A DNA stretch of 64,000 nucleotides from Linum tenue. Taxonomy: Eukaryota > Streptophyta > Magnoliopsida > Malpighiales > Linaceae. Where the stretch lies: positions 23,275,475 through 23,339,474 of the forward strand of contig CAMGYJ010000008.1 of assembly GCA_946122785.1 (NCBI GenBank). Reading direction: 5' to 3'. Both the position numbers and the translations under genes were made by a program. The notes under the pieces were generated by a model. It saw only the letters and a list, made by a program, of their open reading frames with translations, ran no database searches and was not told where the DNA came from. Shown here in pieces: positions 22,807 to 34,130 of the stretch; the stretch's first letter is position 1; every line of letters begins with the position of its first letter.

Positions 22807-23222
22807 AAGTAGGTGCAAAGAAAGAATGTGGGGAATGGGGATAGATGGATTAGAGAAAATATCCACCTATTCTACCATCCATCCATATTGTCCCCATCTT
22901 CTGGGCGATGAGGCTGGCAATTTCTCAACAATACCGACCGATGCTTGTGCTTGTGGAGTCAGATTGTTTGTCACTGATCAACAAAATTCAGGGGAAGATC
23001 AGTCTGAGTTTGGAGATTGAGACCATCCGTGGGGAGATAAGGAAGATGATGAGGGAGGAATTGCGGATTAGGGTTCGATTTTGGGGAAGGAGAGGGAATG
23101 AATTAGCACACAAAATGGCTAGGGTGAGATGTAATTGGGAAGAGAATGAGATTTGGTTCGACCAGTCACTGATTATTCTAGTGAACCAATTCATAGCTGA
23201 TTGTACCAATACTCTGTGATGC
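22807..23222 (+). pseudogene. LINE RNase H tail fragment
   Basis: Reads VLVESDCLSLINKIQGK, then WGRRGNELAHKMARVRCNWE and a stop at 23217-23219. This is the C-terminal half of the RNase H-like domain (RVT_3 type) found at the end of plant L1 ORF2 proteins. It aligns with the RNase H tail of the full-length LINE at 28467-28994 (ESDCQSL, GRNGNEGADVMARAKCKWEE). A 5'-truncated LINE copy is the simplest explanation; a host RNase H-domain gene fragment is the alternative. No target duplication found. Confidence 0.6.
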
Positions 23223-23723
23223 ATTAATAAATTCAGGATGAGTTATAAAAAATACTTTTCCATTTTTCTTGGTTATTGCGCAAATTAAGAAAGGACACTT
23301 TGGTGCAGTTGCATCCGTTTAATAAAAAAAAAAGGAATGACACTTTGGTCTTTTGGTTTATTTATTACTTGGGCTTCACTTTACATATGTGGTGCTCAAT
23401 GAAAAAACTCAAATATTTATGTTTGTTCACTTCTCATTTTGTTTTCTGTTTTCGGTTGTAAAAATAAAAAGGTAATGACTATTTGTTAGCCAAAAAAAAT
23501 TTCGAATTCTTTATTATCATCCAAGCCTATCGAAATGCTAAGAATTAGCCAAATGTTCACTTCCAGTTAGCAAATAAAACATAAATATATATTATAATAA
23601 TTGATTAAGGCGTGCAAATAATGGTAATTTCTTTTCAAATTCAGTTTTATAAATATTTTTAAGATTCCCAGTTTCCCACATTTTTTAATATTTTGTTTGA
23701 AGGTAACGAACATTTGCGGGAAT
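23223..23723. other. AT-rich spacer before the LINE
   Basis: No gene. Contains a direct repeat GACACTTTGGT (23294-23304 and 23339-23349) around a 34-base insert with an A-run. Confidence 0.4.
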
Positions 23724-24037
23724 ATAATAATAAAAGACTATCACCTATAAATTCTTTGGAAGTTTTTCTCTCGTTTAGTGAGAGTTTCGGAGCGGAAGAA
23801 ACCTAAGTTTTTCGAGAATAGTTTTGGTGATCGATTACTCTTTGGAGAAGGTTTTCAGAGACTACAAGGACTGTGATATCTTTGTCTATCGTGTTCTGTC
23901 GCGAGGCTAAAGCTATTTAAGGATTGCTGGGACAAGCATAACATTGAGTATTAGGTTTTATTGTTGTTTTGCAAAGAAACCCTAAATGTTTCCTTGCTAC
24001 GAGATACTCTGGAATTTTGGTGAGCTTAAGTACAACA

Positions 24038-25139
24038 ATGGCAGAGAACATTGAGATTGCAAAAGAAAAAATGGGATCTGACATGGAACACCTAAAACTG
24101 CGTAGCACACCTGAGATCTTGAAGAGAGATCTGGACAAAATCACTATGCCAAATGAGGATGATGCCCCCCTGGAGGTAGAAACAACGACGTGGATGTAGT
24201 CATAATGGAAGCAGTCCGTTAGCTGGGTCTTATTGGGCGCCTGCTAGGTGAAACACAAGCGAACGTTAAGTCAATGAAAATAGCGTTGGCTAAAACGTGG
24301 AATCTAAAAAAGGGCTTTCAGATTACGGATCTGGGAGATATGCTATTCGCGTTCCAGTTCCTTGGCATGGATGACGGGAACAAGGTTTGCTATGGATGCC
24401 CTTGACACTACGAAAACAATATTATGGTCTTTAGGCAAGCTTGCTTATCAAGAAACCTACCCCTGAAGCTTTACACATGATCGGTATCTGGATTCAAATC
24501 AAAGAGTTCCTTGCGGAACTAAGAACTCAGAATATGGCAAAGAAGATAACTAACAGATTTGGTTCCCTAGTGTGGTTTGATGACAATTCTGGCATAGTGT
24601 GGGATACTTACATGCGAGTGAGAGTCAGCATATCCATCAACAACCCACTCAAAAAGAAAATAAAGCTCAATATAGGAGGAAGACTGGTGGAATACCTAGT
24701 TAAGTATGAGAAGCTCCCAATGTTTTGTTACTCGTGTGAGAGAATCGGGCACCTAACTGTCACACACATCAAATAAAGAAGATGCAGAGATATGGGCACT
24801 ACCGAGAAAAAAGTTCGATATGGAAAGTATTGGATCCAACACAAGTGGTGAAATGCTACCTCTTGAGGAAGTGGCAGAACCTGAAAGTTCACAACAGCCT
24901 ATACAAGCTCTACAGACTGAAATACGAATAGAAAATAAAGAGATTGAAGGGAGAAGGCAGGATAATGGGAAGGAAGAAGGATACCAAATAAAGGAAGGAA
25001 TAGGAGGGGGTGTGCCACAGAATCCTAATTTGGGCAAGATGGGGATAGGAGGAGCCTTGCAGCAATTGGTTATGGGGACGAGTGGTTATATCCCTGAAAG
25101 AACATGGGAAGGGTATGGAGAAGACAAGATCATACAGTA
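24038..25139 (+). pseudogene. LINE ORF1 remnant (DUF4283, zinc knuckle)
   Basis: Starts at ATG 24038 (MAENIEIAKEKMGSDMEHLK). A frame change precedes the DUF4283 domain (KIALAKTWNLKKGFQITDL, then GCP, HYENNIMVF) around 24230-24440. It continues at 24441-24776 with WIQIKEFLAELRTQN, RVRVSISINNPLKKKIKL and YEKLPMFCYSCERIGHL. The zinc knuckle lacks its final Cys (HIK then stop). A Glu/Lys-rich tail follows to 25139. The normal role is RNA binding in the LINE ribonucleoprotein; this copy is broken in at least three places. Confidence 0.75.
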
Positions 25140-25439
25140 AAGAGAACCCCCCACCCACATACAAGTAACACCGCAAAAGAGGATGGGACAAGATATCAGA
25201 GAAGAAACACCCAAAGACGATGGAGAGACTAGGTAGGTCAAGAAAGATAAAGTGCTTATCTTCAAGGAAGGAGAAACTATGGTTCCAACCACGCAACTTA
25301 CAAAATTATGGATGGAGAAGAGGCGAAATCGGCTAAGGAGCATAGCTCCCAGCTCAATGAGCATACTGTCGTGGATTGGGAAAAGACACGACAGTTACAA
25401 GAGTAGCTGAGCTACTCAAAGAACAAGAACCCAGCTTAC

Positions 25440-28400
25440 TTTTCTTATGGAAACTAGAAACAAGAACATGAATGGGAGGAACTGATTCAAAAGTTGGGAT
25501 GGACAAGAGGTAAGCGTGTAGGTTCGAGGAATAGAGCTGGAGGGCTCTTAACGCTATGGAAATAACAACTAAACGTTACATTCAAATCCCTAGATCAAAA
25601 TTACATTGATATCTGAATTACTGAAGGTCCAGAAGAAAACAGTTGGCGAATGACTGGGATTTACGGATGGCCAGAGCAAGAAAATAAATACCAGACATGG
25701 GATTCGATAAGCACACTACATGGTCAAGAAACAATGCCTAGGATCCTATGCGGAGATTTCAATCAAGTTCTAAATTATGCTGAGAAGAATAACACCAGTC
25801 CACCATATATCCAAAATATGGAAGCATTTCAGACGACATTGGATGAGTGCCATTTAGAAGATTTGGGATACTATGGCAATATGTTCACCTGAGATAATGG
25901 AAGAACTGACGAAACTTTATTGGAACAAAGATTAGACAAAGCAGTGGCAAACTCGAAATGGAAGGAGTATTTTCCCAAAGTTAGGGTGTATCATCCTGAT
26001 AGGTGAGTTTCTGACCACTTGCTAATCAAGATTGAACTCAACTCAACGGAAGAAGGAATACGATGGGGATGCCATTTCAAACTCGAGTCCTACTGGAAAA
26101 CTCATGAGGAGTGATCACCCTTAATTAATGAGGTTTGGAAGAAAGACCCAGATAACCATTGGAGGACAAGATATAAGATTGCGAGAAATCACTATTAAGT
26201 TGGTGAAAGAAGACATTTCGAAGCCTGAATGCTAGAAAGAGGAAGATAGAGAGGGCTTTAGCTAAGAAGATCTCTAAACAGAAGAAAAACAAACCAGTAC
26301 TTCTTCATAGGACACGAACTAAATGAAGTACTGCAACAAAAAGAGCCGAAGTGGAAACAGAGATCTCGATCAGATTGGCTTCAAGCAGGTGATAAGAATA
26401 CAGGTTTTTTCAATAGGAATGCTACGAATAGAAGACAAAGAAATACCATTAAAGATCTAAGAGGAGAAGATGGTATGGTTTTCACAGAACATGAGGAAAT
26501 AATGGGATGCCTAACCCAATACTTAAGATCATTGTACAAGAGGGGTGATGCTCCAGATATTACAGAGGTGTTAGCAGCACTTGAACCCAAGGTTACAACC
26601 CAAATGAATGAGATGCTGCTGATGGGACCTATTTCGAGGGAGGAAATTTGGGAGGCACTGAAAATGATAGCTCCAACAAAAGCCCCAAGGTCGGATGGGA
26701 TCCCAGAGTTATTTTTCCAGAAAATTTGGGCGATTGTGGGGGATACTTTATGCCTAGAACTTAAAATAATACTGCTCACAGGCACAATACCACCTACTCT
26801 CAACCATACTTTGTTAGCAAGGTCCTATATAAAATCTTATCGAAGGTTCTAGCCAACAGGCTCAAGAGGGTGTTGGATGAAGTAGTTACAGAGACTTAGA
26901 GTACTTTTGTACCCAGAAGGAACATCACAGAAAACATAATTTGTAGCATTTGAGTGCTTCCATGCGATGAAGAATAGGAAGGAAGTAAAGGAGAGCTATA
27001 TAGCAATCAAATTGGATATATCTAAAGCCTACGATGGGGTGGAGTGGAATTTTGTTAAAGGAATCATGCTCAAATTGGGTTTTCATGAAGAATGGGTTAA
27101 GCTGATTATGCAGTGTGTGATGGCTGTCAGCTATTCTACTTTGGTCAATGGTCATCAAACACAGACTATCAAACCCTCAAGGGGATTAAGGTAAGGAGAT
27201 CCCATATCTCCACCTTTTTCTACTCTGTGCGAAAGGTTTGTCAGCTCTTACAAAGAAGGTTGTAGAGGAAGGGATACTAAAAGGGATAAAAGTCAGCAGT
27301 AATGAGCCTATGATCTCCCACTTATTCTTTGCTGATGACAACGTATTTTTCTTTGAAAACAAAAAAGAAGTGGGAGAAACAATTCAAGACATCCTAGCAA
27401 ATTATAACTATCTTTTAGTGTTAATGTCAACGAAGCCGTCAGAACAAGAATGGTTGAAATAATGGGGATTAAGACGACGATGATATATCATAACAAATAC
27501 TTGGGATTACCCACAATAATTGGAAGAGCGAAGAAAGCAATGTTTGCACAGCTTATTGATCGAGTAAGAGATAAAATCAAACAGTGGAAGGGTAAATTAC
27601 TTTCAGGGGCTGCTAAGGAAGTGTTGATTAAGGCTGCAGTACAAGCACAAACACTCTATGCTATGTCAGTCTTCCTAATACCAATGTAATACAAGAAATA
27701 CAAAGCATGATTGCAAGCTTCTAGTGGGAAGAAAGAAGGAGGATAAAAGGATCCACTTGATGAAAGCGTCATAATATGGTGGGATCGCTGGATTACTGCA
27801 GTTGAGGATTTGAAAATCCAAACATCAGTACAGGGTATGAATCTCACATAGAAAGTATTGAGTTTGATTGACCAACACTCTTGAACATGGAAAAGCAACC
27901 TACACCAAACCAATTTCCAACATGTTGACGGAGGCCGAATCAAACAAATTCCTTTACCAACTCAAAACATACCAAACACTCGAGTATGGGGGCATAGATA
28001 AATCAGGAAGATATTTGTTATGCTCGGGATATAAGGAATGGAGGATAAAATGATATTTGAATCAGGAGGAAAGATATGTCCTGGTGGATTGGAAAATTTT
28101 ATGGTCTCTGGACTTGCCCCCGAAGGTAAGAATCTTAATTTGGAGATGGGGAAGCAGTATCTTACCTACAGGGGGCTAATTTGAGCTGAAGGATATCAGA
28201 AGCGAACAATGACTGCCCTTTTCTGTGGATTAAAAGAATCTCAAGAACACATCATAAGGGACTGCAATTGGGCAGGAAGGATCTAGAACCTAGTTTCCTA
28301 GAGAATTTCTTCTCAATTGGGGAAGGAAAGAAATGTGAAGAATGGATCTGCGATTTGATCGAAGAAACCAGAAAGGAAGAACTGCCCCAAGTATTGATTA

Positions 28401-28780
28401 CCCTTTCTATGGAAAGAGTGCAACAACCACACGTTTAATAATAATTAGATCAATGAATGGGAGGTAGTGATAAGGGCACAAAATTACCTAGAGGAATATC
28501 AGCAGATGCAAACCAAAGGAAGGAAGTCGTACATTCATAGATTTTTCTACAAATGGGAGCCATCACCGCCGGGTATCTTTAAGGTGAACACAAATTCAAC
28601 TTGCTTGAATGAAAGAGGAACTGGATACGGGCTGGTGATTCGGGATGCTGAAGGTCGTTTCCACATGGGTGCGATTCATCAGACTTGCACGAATTGTCCA
28701 GCGGAAATGGCAGAAGCCCAAGCTCTGAATTTGGGGATGAAATTTGCTACGGCGAATCATTTTCTTCTGATGCTGTGAGA
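25440..28780 (+). pseudogene. LINE ORF2 remnant (endonuclease, RT, RNase H)
   Basis: The endonuclease begins near 25440 (METRN, then KLGWTRGKRVG), with GIYGWPEQENK at 25659 and the catalytic GDFNQVLNYAEK near 25752. RLDKAVANSKW and SDHLLIKIELN follow across stops. RT: APRSDGIPELFFQKIW near 26690; KLDISKAYDGVEWNFVKG near 27010; SHLFFADDNVFFFENKKE near 27320 with the catalytic FADD. RNase H: FKVNTNST near 28580, CPAEMAEAQAL near 28700 and an ESDC motif just after a stop. Domains are in the usual L1 order. Numerous nonsense codons and frame changes make it inactive. Confidence 0.8.
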
Positions 28781-29073
28781 GAGCGATTGTCAGTCTTTGA
28801 TCTAGAAGCTTGATCGTCTCGACGCAACAAATTTGGAGATCCCGAATTTGTGTGAGGATATTTGAGACTTTGCAATGAATTGGGGCAACATCAATTGGAG
28901 ATTTTAAGGAAGAAATGGAAATGAAGGAGCAGACGTAATGGCTAGGGCGAAATGTAAGTGGGAGGAGATGGAGATTTGGTCCCCCCCCCCCCAATTTGTT
29001 TAGCCCCTCATCTTTAAAAGGATGGTCATTTTAATATATAGGCCAATTATAAAAAATAATAATAAAAGACTAT

Positions 29074-29665
29074 GTGATTCATATTTGATATAAGGCTTAT
29101 ATGTGTTTATTAGTGGTTTGAAAACTATGTGATTTGTATTAAAAATTATAATCATGACTAAAGTTGTATGATACTCAATGAACAAAATTGTAGTAATTAA
29201 GTATCAGAAAACAATATGATGTAACTAAATGAGTTCATTTTTAGTATTCAGTTTCAGAACTCATCCAAATTCTCAACTAAACAAGTTTTCTTTAGGTTTT
29301 GTTTCCCAGGAAACCACAGTATTGTTTCCATTTTAATTTGTTTTTTGTTGCAGAATCTATAGTAAACGAAATGGCAAGTGAACGACCCATTAGCTTTATG
29401 ATTTTGTCTAACCGACACTGGGGCTTCCTTCTTTGTAGGCAAACCAAAAGCTTCCTTAAACCAACCTAACCCATCCCATTTCTTTTTGTAATAGACTCTA
29501 CACCCCAAGAACTCAGAAATACAAGAAATAAGGATAAAAGGTTCGAACAAGAAGCTCGAGAGGCTTGTAAGAAGAGATAAGAGTCGTCATCAAAGAAGAG
29601 GTGGGAAATCAAAGGAAACCACATGTTCTTTCAGTGTTCTCCAGAGCTTGCCTGGATTGTGTTTG
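29074..29665. other. Intergenic spacer
   Basis: AT-rich; no gene or transposon terminus supported. Confidence 0.4.
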
Positions 29666-29673
29666 TTGCTTCG

Positions 29674-30960
29674 AGGGCTGGAGGTTCGGTTATTTCGGTT
29701 ATAACTGGTATCCGACCGATCGGTTACCGGTTAACCGAGTAGCCAGCAGACCCTACCGCCAACCGGCTGACAGGGTTCCCTCAGTCAACCGACAATTGTC
29801 GGTCGGTTACGGGTTAGTTGCTCGGTTAACCGAGCTAACCACAACAACACAGTCAATTCGGTTATAATCGAGTAATCGAACCGGACAGCCCTCCTACACG
29901 AGCAAGATCGCTAAAATTGCCTAAAATTAAACGTTCAACCCTACATTTCTACATCTAAATCACTCCACAAATCAAGTTTCAATCACTTTTGCATAGAAAA
30001 TAGATTTAAGGGCTAATACCACTGGGAAACCCGAACTATTAACTTTGTGTCATTTGTGTCCTAAAGTATTCGATATGACATTTGTGTCACAACGTATGAT
30101 AGTTGTATGTCATTTATATCCTGACGATTTCGTTGACCGTTATAGATAACGGTTGACCAAACGGAAGTCAACATTAACATTGACTTTTGTTGACGTGGCA
30201 GCCACATAGATGCCACGTCATTGACACATCATATTTTGTACTAAAACTAAATAAAAATTAAAATAGAAAAATTATAAAATAAAAAATAATTAAGAAAATA
30301 AAAAAGCAGGGGATAAGTGTTGCGTTTTATCTGTTGTTGTCCCACCAGGCTACGTTTTGGGCGCAGAGGATGGCTCGCCGCTGGGATTTTCCGGTGTTCC
30401 TCCGGCAATAATCGCTGCCGCCAACACCATCCCAGCTCCTCCTTCCGGGGACATCGCCACCGCTTGGTCGCCCGATCTCTCTGCCGCTCTCTATCGTGTC
30501 GATGGCTGGGGCTCACCTTACTTCGCGGGCTCGGGCTGCCGCTTCCCCTAATCATCCGCCTCCCAGATGTGTTGAAGAACCGCCTGGGAAGAAGAGAACG
30601 AGATGGAGGGAGTCACCATTCGCAATCGCAGCTTGGGAGGCAGGGCAGGGAGTCATGATGCAGAGAAGGCCATAAGGAGAAAGGGGTGGCGTCGACGATT
30701 AGGGTTACGAATAAAGAGTGGGGGCGAAGCCGTTTTGTGAAAATGAGAGGGGTTAGATGTGTCGGTTAGCCGACGGTTATCAGTTAACCGCCACATCTAA
30801 TCCCCTACCGAACACCGACCGCGGAATTTCTTTTCAGTTAGTTAGTTAACCGGTAACCGCTGGTTATCGGTATAACCAGCCGGTTAACCAATAACCAAAC
30901 CTCCAGTCCTACTTGCCCGATAACCGGTCGGTTAACCGATAACCGAACCTCCAACACTAT
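29674..30960. mobile_element. hAT-type non-autonomous element, 1.3 kb
   Basis: Flanked by an 8-bp direct repeat TTGCTTCG (29666-29673 and 30961-30968), the hAT target length. The ends are imperfect inverted repeats around GGAGGTTCGGTTAT. Both subterminal zones are packed with CGGTTAACCG-like words in both orientations, typical of transposase-binding arrays. No transposase is seen. The interior holds AT-rich DNA starting GGGCTAATACCACTGGGAAA (near 30010), which itself looks like the end of another DNA element. It also holds a GC-rich block (30310-30720) with gene-like composition. It ends about 390 bases before the inferred leader intron of the F-box gene. Confidence 0.7.
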
Positions 30961-31353
30961 TTGCTTCGGTTTCTTCTACAGGGGCTCGTGGCTTGAATCA
31001 GTTAATGCTGGCTGTGATCAGAATCAGAAAGAGTGGAAGGCTTCAAGGGAGACGAGATTCCTTCTTCTTTGTTCGCCGCGCGCGTTTTCTTGGGCCGATA
31101 ATTTTCTTGTCCAGCGTTATTTTCGGGCTGGCCTACGACGAACGGGCCTGACTCCACTCGCTCTACTCGCCGTTGTTAGTCTCCTACTCAGATTCTCATT
31201 GTTTCTCAAACCTGGCTCTTCTCTCAAGTCTAGTCTCTCTCTCTGCGTCCTTCTTTCTTGAATCAACAACAGGAAAACCGATTTGCCGCTTCTCGGAGTA
31301 GGCAATTCATCTCCGGTCACACCGCTCCAGCAGGGAAAATCGACGGCATTTAG

Positions 31354-31613
31354 GTATCTCTTTTACCCCTTCGTATGCGATTGAACTTAAATTTGAACGG
31401 GTTTGCTTTGGGAAGGAATGTGGGTTTTTCTTGGTCCTAATTGTTCATTGTACCGAGATACAACACTTTCTTTCAGTCTGTTAGAAAAGTGATGGATCGT
31501 TTCATTGGGATTTTGAAACGAAACGAAGCTTTTATGAGCAGTACCCATTATCAATCAACTATGAATCAATGGATTAATAACAATTTCGAATGGTGGTGTG
31601 TTTGTTGTTGTAG
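31354..31613 (+). other. Probable 5' leader intron of the F-box gene
   Basis: A GTATCT donor at 31354 and a TTGTTGTTGTAG acceptor ending at 31613, 30 bases before the start codon. The sequence between is T-rich with no ORF of note. Predicted from splice sites only. Confidence 0.5.
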
Positions 31614-31643
31614 GGTTTCGGTAGTTGGTTGGTTGGTTAAGGG

Positions 31644-33107
31644 ATGGAGAAGACAGAGAAGGTGACTAGAAAGAATAACAGAGGAGAAGGTCACTCTTGC
31701 TGTTTGATTAACAATGCTGTTCCGGAAGAGTTATTGACGAAAATTCTGATACGTCTCCCACTGGATCAGATCTTCCGCTGCAAATCTGTCTGCAAAAACT
31801 GGCTCTCACTCATCCAAAACCCTCTCTTTTCAACTTACTACACGAACAAGAAGAAGAAGCAGAGTAAGAAAAGGAAGAAACAGAAGAAGAAGAAGAAGAG
31901 TACAACATTCAGTTGCAACCTCAACTCCCATCCCCAACAAAGATCAGCCGTCCTGATCCCCAATAATAAAGGCCGCCACAAGGACGAGAGGAAGAGACTC
32001 AAATTCTCCCTTGATTTCGTTCCAGACTTCTCACAGCTACACGGAGTTGATACTTACAATGATCTTCTCCAACGAGTGCCTCAGAACTTGAAGGAGAACC
32101 AGAAGAGGGTGATCCTAGGGTCCAACGGCTTGTGCAAGTGGCACCCGCCGAATTATTATACGACCAGGGACTTGATCCTAGGGTCGTCCAACGGCTTACT
32201 TCTCTGTGCGCCTCTCCTCTTCACACAAACGCCCGGAAAGGGCCCCGTGTTCGATGATTTCGCACCCATTTACGTGGTCTGCAACCCTCACACCAAGCAG
32301 TGGCTTCAAGTCCATCCCCCGCCTCCTTTCTCCTCCTCCATTTTCCCACATGCCGCCCATGTCAGCTTCGTCTCCGATCTCGATTCCGATGGTGGTTGTT
32401 GGTTCAAGATCGTGCGTCTCCCTCGCGAGTTCAAATCTCGACGCAGACGCTCCCTCGAACTGCAAGTCTTCTCATCCAAATCCTGGGAATGGACAGCCAC
32501 TACCGTGCCATCCCTTCCACGGTCGATTGGGCCCGACTATCCAACAAAGATGGTCGTTGCAGTTATACTGAAGAAGAACGGCAGCCCCCGTCTGTGTTGG
32601 TTGTTCAAGGACACCCAAGCGGTTGTCTACGATCCCATCAACAATGTAGTTGATGCTGTGATTGGGGCTATACGGCCACCAAATCCTAGAATTGTTCCTG
32701 AGGTGCTTTTGGATGCGATGTGCGTTAGCAAAGGCTGCTTGTGGGCAGGAAGCCTCTATAGTAGAAAGAAGCTGAAGATTTATAGAGCTTCGGGAAAGAA
32801 ATGGAAGATGGTGGAGGATTTTGACATGATGCACGTGTACAATCCGAGTGGGGGTCGGGTAGGTTGGATCGTGTTTCGATGGATTGCATTCGTGACAATG
32901 AATCCAGATGATCCACAGGAGGTGTACCTCAGATCTCACAACTCAATTGCCCTGTTGAACCTAAGGACCAGAAGTTTGAAGGTTCTTGGGGCTTTGGGTG
33001 ACCCAAATTGCAATTGCATCCTGATGCCACAAGCAATCAGGGTGAAACCATCAACAATCATATGTGACAACCCACTATGGCCAACTCCCCTCCCTTCTTC
33101 TTCTTAA
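31644..33107 (+). CDS. F-box protein
   Basis: 487 residues, uninterrupted, stop at 33105-33107. An F-box lies at residues 24-62 (NAVPEELLTKILIRLPLDQI, then FRCKSVCKNWLSLIQNP). F-box proteins are the substrate-recognition subunits of SCF ubiquitin ligases, binding SKP1 through this motif. A lysine-rich run follows at about 69-85 and could act as a nuclear signal. The rest resembles the F-box-associated region: GSSNGLLLCAP near 180, then YVVCNPHTKQWLQVHPPPP and LELQVFSSKSWEWTA. The start ATG at 31644 is chosen because it precedes the F-box at the usual short distance and an in-frame stop lies upstream. The substrate is not predictable. No introns in the coding part, as is common in this family. 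Confidence 0.9.
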   Translation: MEKTEKVTRKNNRGEGHSCCLINNAVPEELLTKILIRLPLDQIFRCKSVCKNWLSLIQNPLFSTYYTNKKKKQSKKRKKQKKKKKSTTFSCNLNSHPQQRSAVLIPNNKGRHKDERKRLKFSLDFVPDFSQLHGVDTYNDLLQRVPQNLKENQKRVILGSNGLCKWHPPNYYTTRDLILGSSNGLLLCAPLLFTQTPGKGPVFDDFAPIYVVCNPHTKQWLQVHPPPPFSSSIFPHAAHVSFVSDLDSDGGCWFKIVRLPREFKSRRRRSLELQVFSSKSWEWTATTVPSLPRSIGPDYPTKMVVAVILKKNGSPRLCWLFKDTQAVVYDPINNVVDAVIGAIRPPNPRIVPEVLLDAMCVSKGCLWAGSLYSRKKLKIYRASGKKWKMVEDFDMMHVYNPSGGRVGWIVFRWIAFVTMNPDDPQEVYLRSHNSIALLNLRTRSLKVLGALGDPNCNCILMPQAIRVKPSTIICDNPLWPTPLPSSS

Positions 33108-34097
33108 TGAATTATAGCTTTCTTTATTTTACACAATAGTTGTAATAATGTACAATTTACAATTTTACATTATAGTTTCTACCAGGCAATTAGGCCAATT
33201 TGCCCAAACTCGAGCGCCATTGTGATATGATCATATTCGCTGGTAGCGGATCTAGTTAGTAATCTGGTTGGTTACTGAATATGCATAATTTTTCTTCCAA
33301 TTTAGTTTAATGTGTTATATTTATTTTGTTTTATGTTGGAACTTTTTATAGGAAAATCATATTAATTACATTTTTCAAAATGATATTCACTATGATATTT
33401 TGAAACAAAATATTGAGGCATATTGCATATATTATCCTTCTATGTCATGGTGATAATGTTTTGTAGTACATAAGATTATAATGTGCTGGTATAAAATTTA
33501 TCATGATAGTGTGAATATATCATATTGTCGAATAGTTATATCCAAAATCGTAGAACTATACTAACTACCATAATATTACATTGTAACCAAAATTACTAAT
33601 AATATTCTTAAGCTACACTAATAATTTTTCTACTTAATCGCCATTTCGACTATAAAGTATAACCTCATTAGTTATTAGTCTCAGTAGTCAGTATGTTCCA
33701 TTTTTCTTTTTCAATAGATTATTTTTCAGCCCGTCGGTTGGTATAACTTAATTTGATAAATGAAATTAAACAATTTATGCTTGTGTGATTACTTACCAAG
33801 AGAGATTTAGATACTTTTCATAAGCGTTATAGTAATATACCAAAACATTAAAAAAAAATGTCACAAATAGCTTTATGTGAAATTACTCAATTCAATGTCG
33901 ATTTCTGAAACAACAACACACTAGAGAATATTAGTGAATCATATTCAACGAAAAAAAAAATATTAGTGAATCATATGTTCCAATATTCATTTCTCCAATT
34001 GATCAATATTAAACCTCCTGCAACAATAAAAATTAATACTATTAGCAATTTTCGACACAATTTATCTTGATCATCTTTACTTCATATTTAAATAGTA
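33108..34097. other. 3' flank of the F-box gene
   Basis: AT-rich, no coding frame. The first 200 bases probably include the 3' untranslated region. Confidence 0.4.
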
Positions 34098-34130
34098 CTA
34101 GGTGGCGATACCGCGCCTTGTCGCAGGGAG
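34098..34130 (-). mobile_element. Helitron-like 3' terminus, minus strand
   Basis: On the minus strand a GC-rich hairpin (GGCG...CGCC) is followed by AC and CTAG, then T outside. This matches the plant Helitron 3' end rule (hairpin, then CTRR, insertion before T). The body would extend to the right, but its 5' TC end was not found. Confidence 0.45.

Larger units (their letters stand above)
23742..29055 (+). mobile_element. Full-length L1-type LINE, decayed
   Basis: 5.3 kb non-LTR retrotransposon bracketed by an 18-bp target duplication ATAATAATAAAAGACTAT at 23724-23741 and 29056-29073. It ends in a short A-run (29051-29055). Order: 5' UTR (to 24037), ORF1 with DUF4283 and zinc knuckle, then ORF2 with AP endonuclease, reverse transcriptase and RNase H. 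The exact duplication at both ends shows the copy is full length; the many stops and frameshifts show it is inactive and older than the LTR elements nearby. Confidence 0.88.

Noticed and set aside
23294..23349. Direct repeat GACACTTTGGT around a 34-base insert with an A-run, like a tiny retroposon
   Set aside because: The A-run is not next to the second repeat and the insert matches nothing; chance or a local duplication is as likely.
28981..28992. Run of 12 C within the LINE 3' region
   Set aside because: Simple homopolymer; it may be slippage or an assembly artefact.
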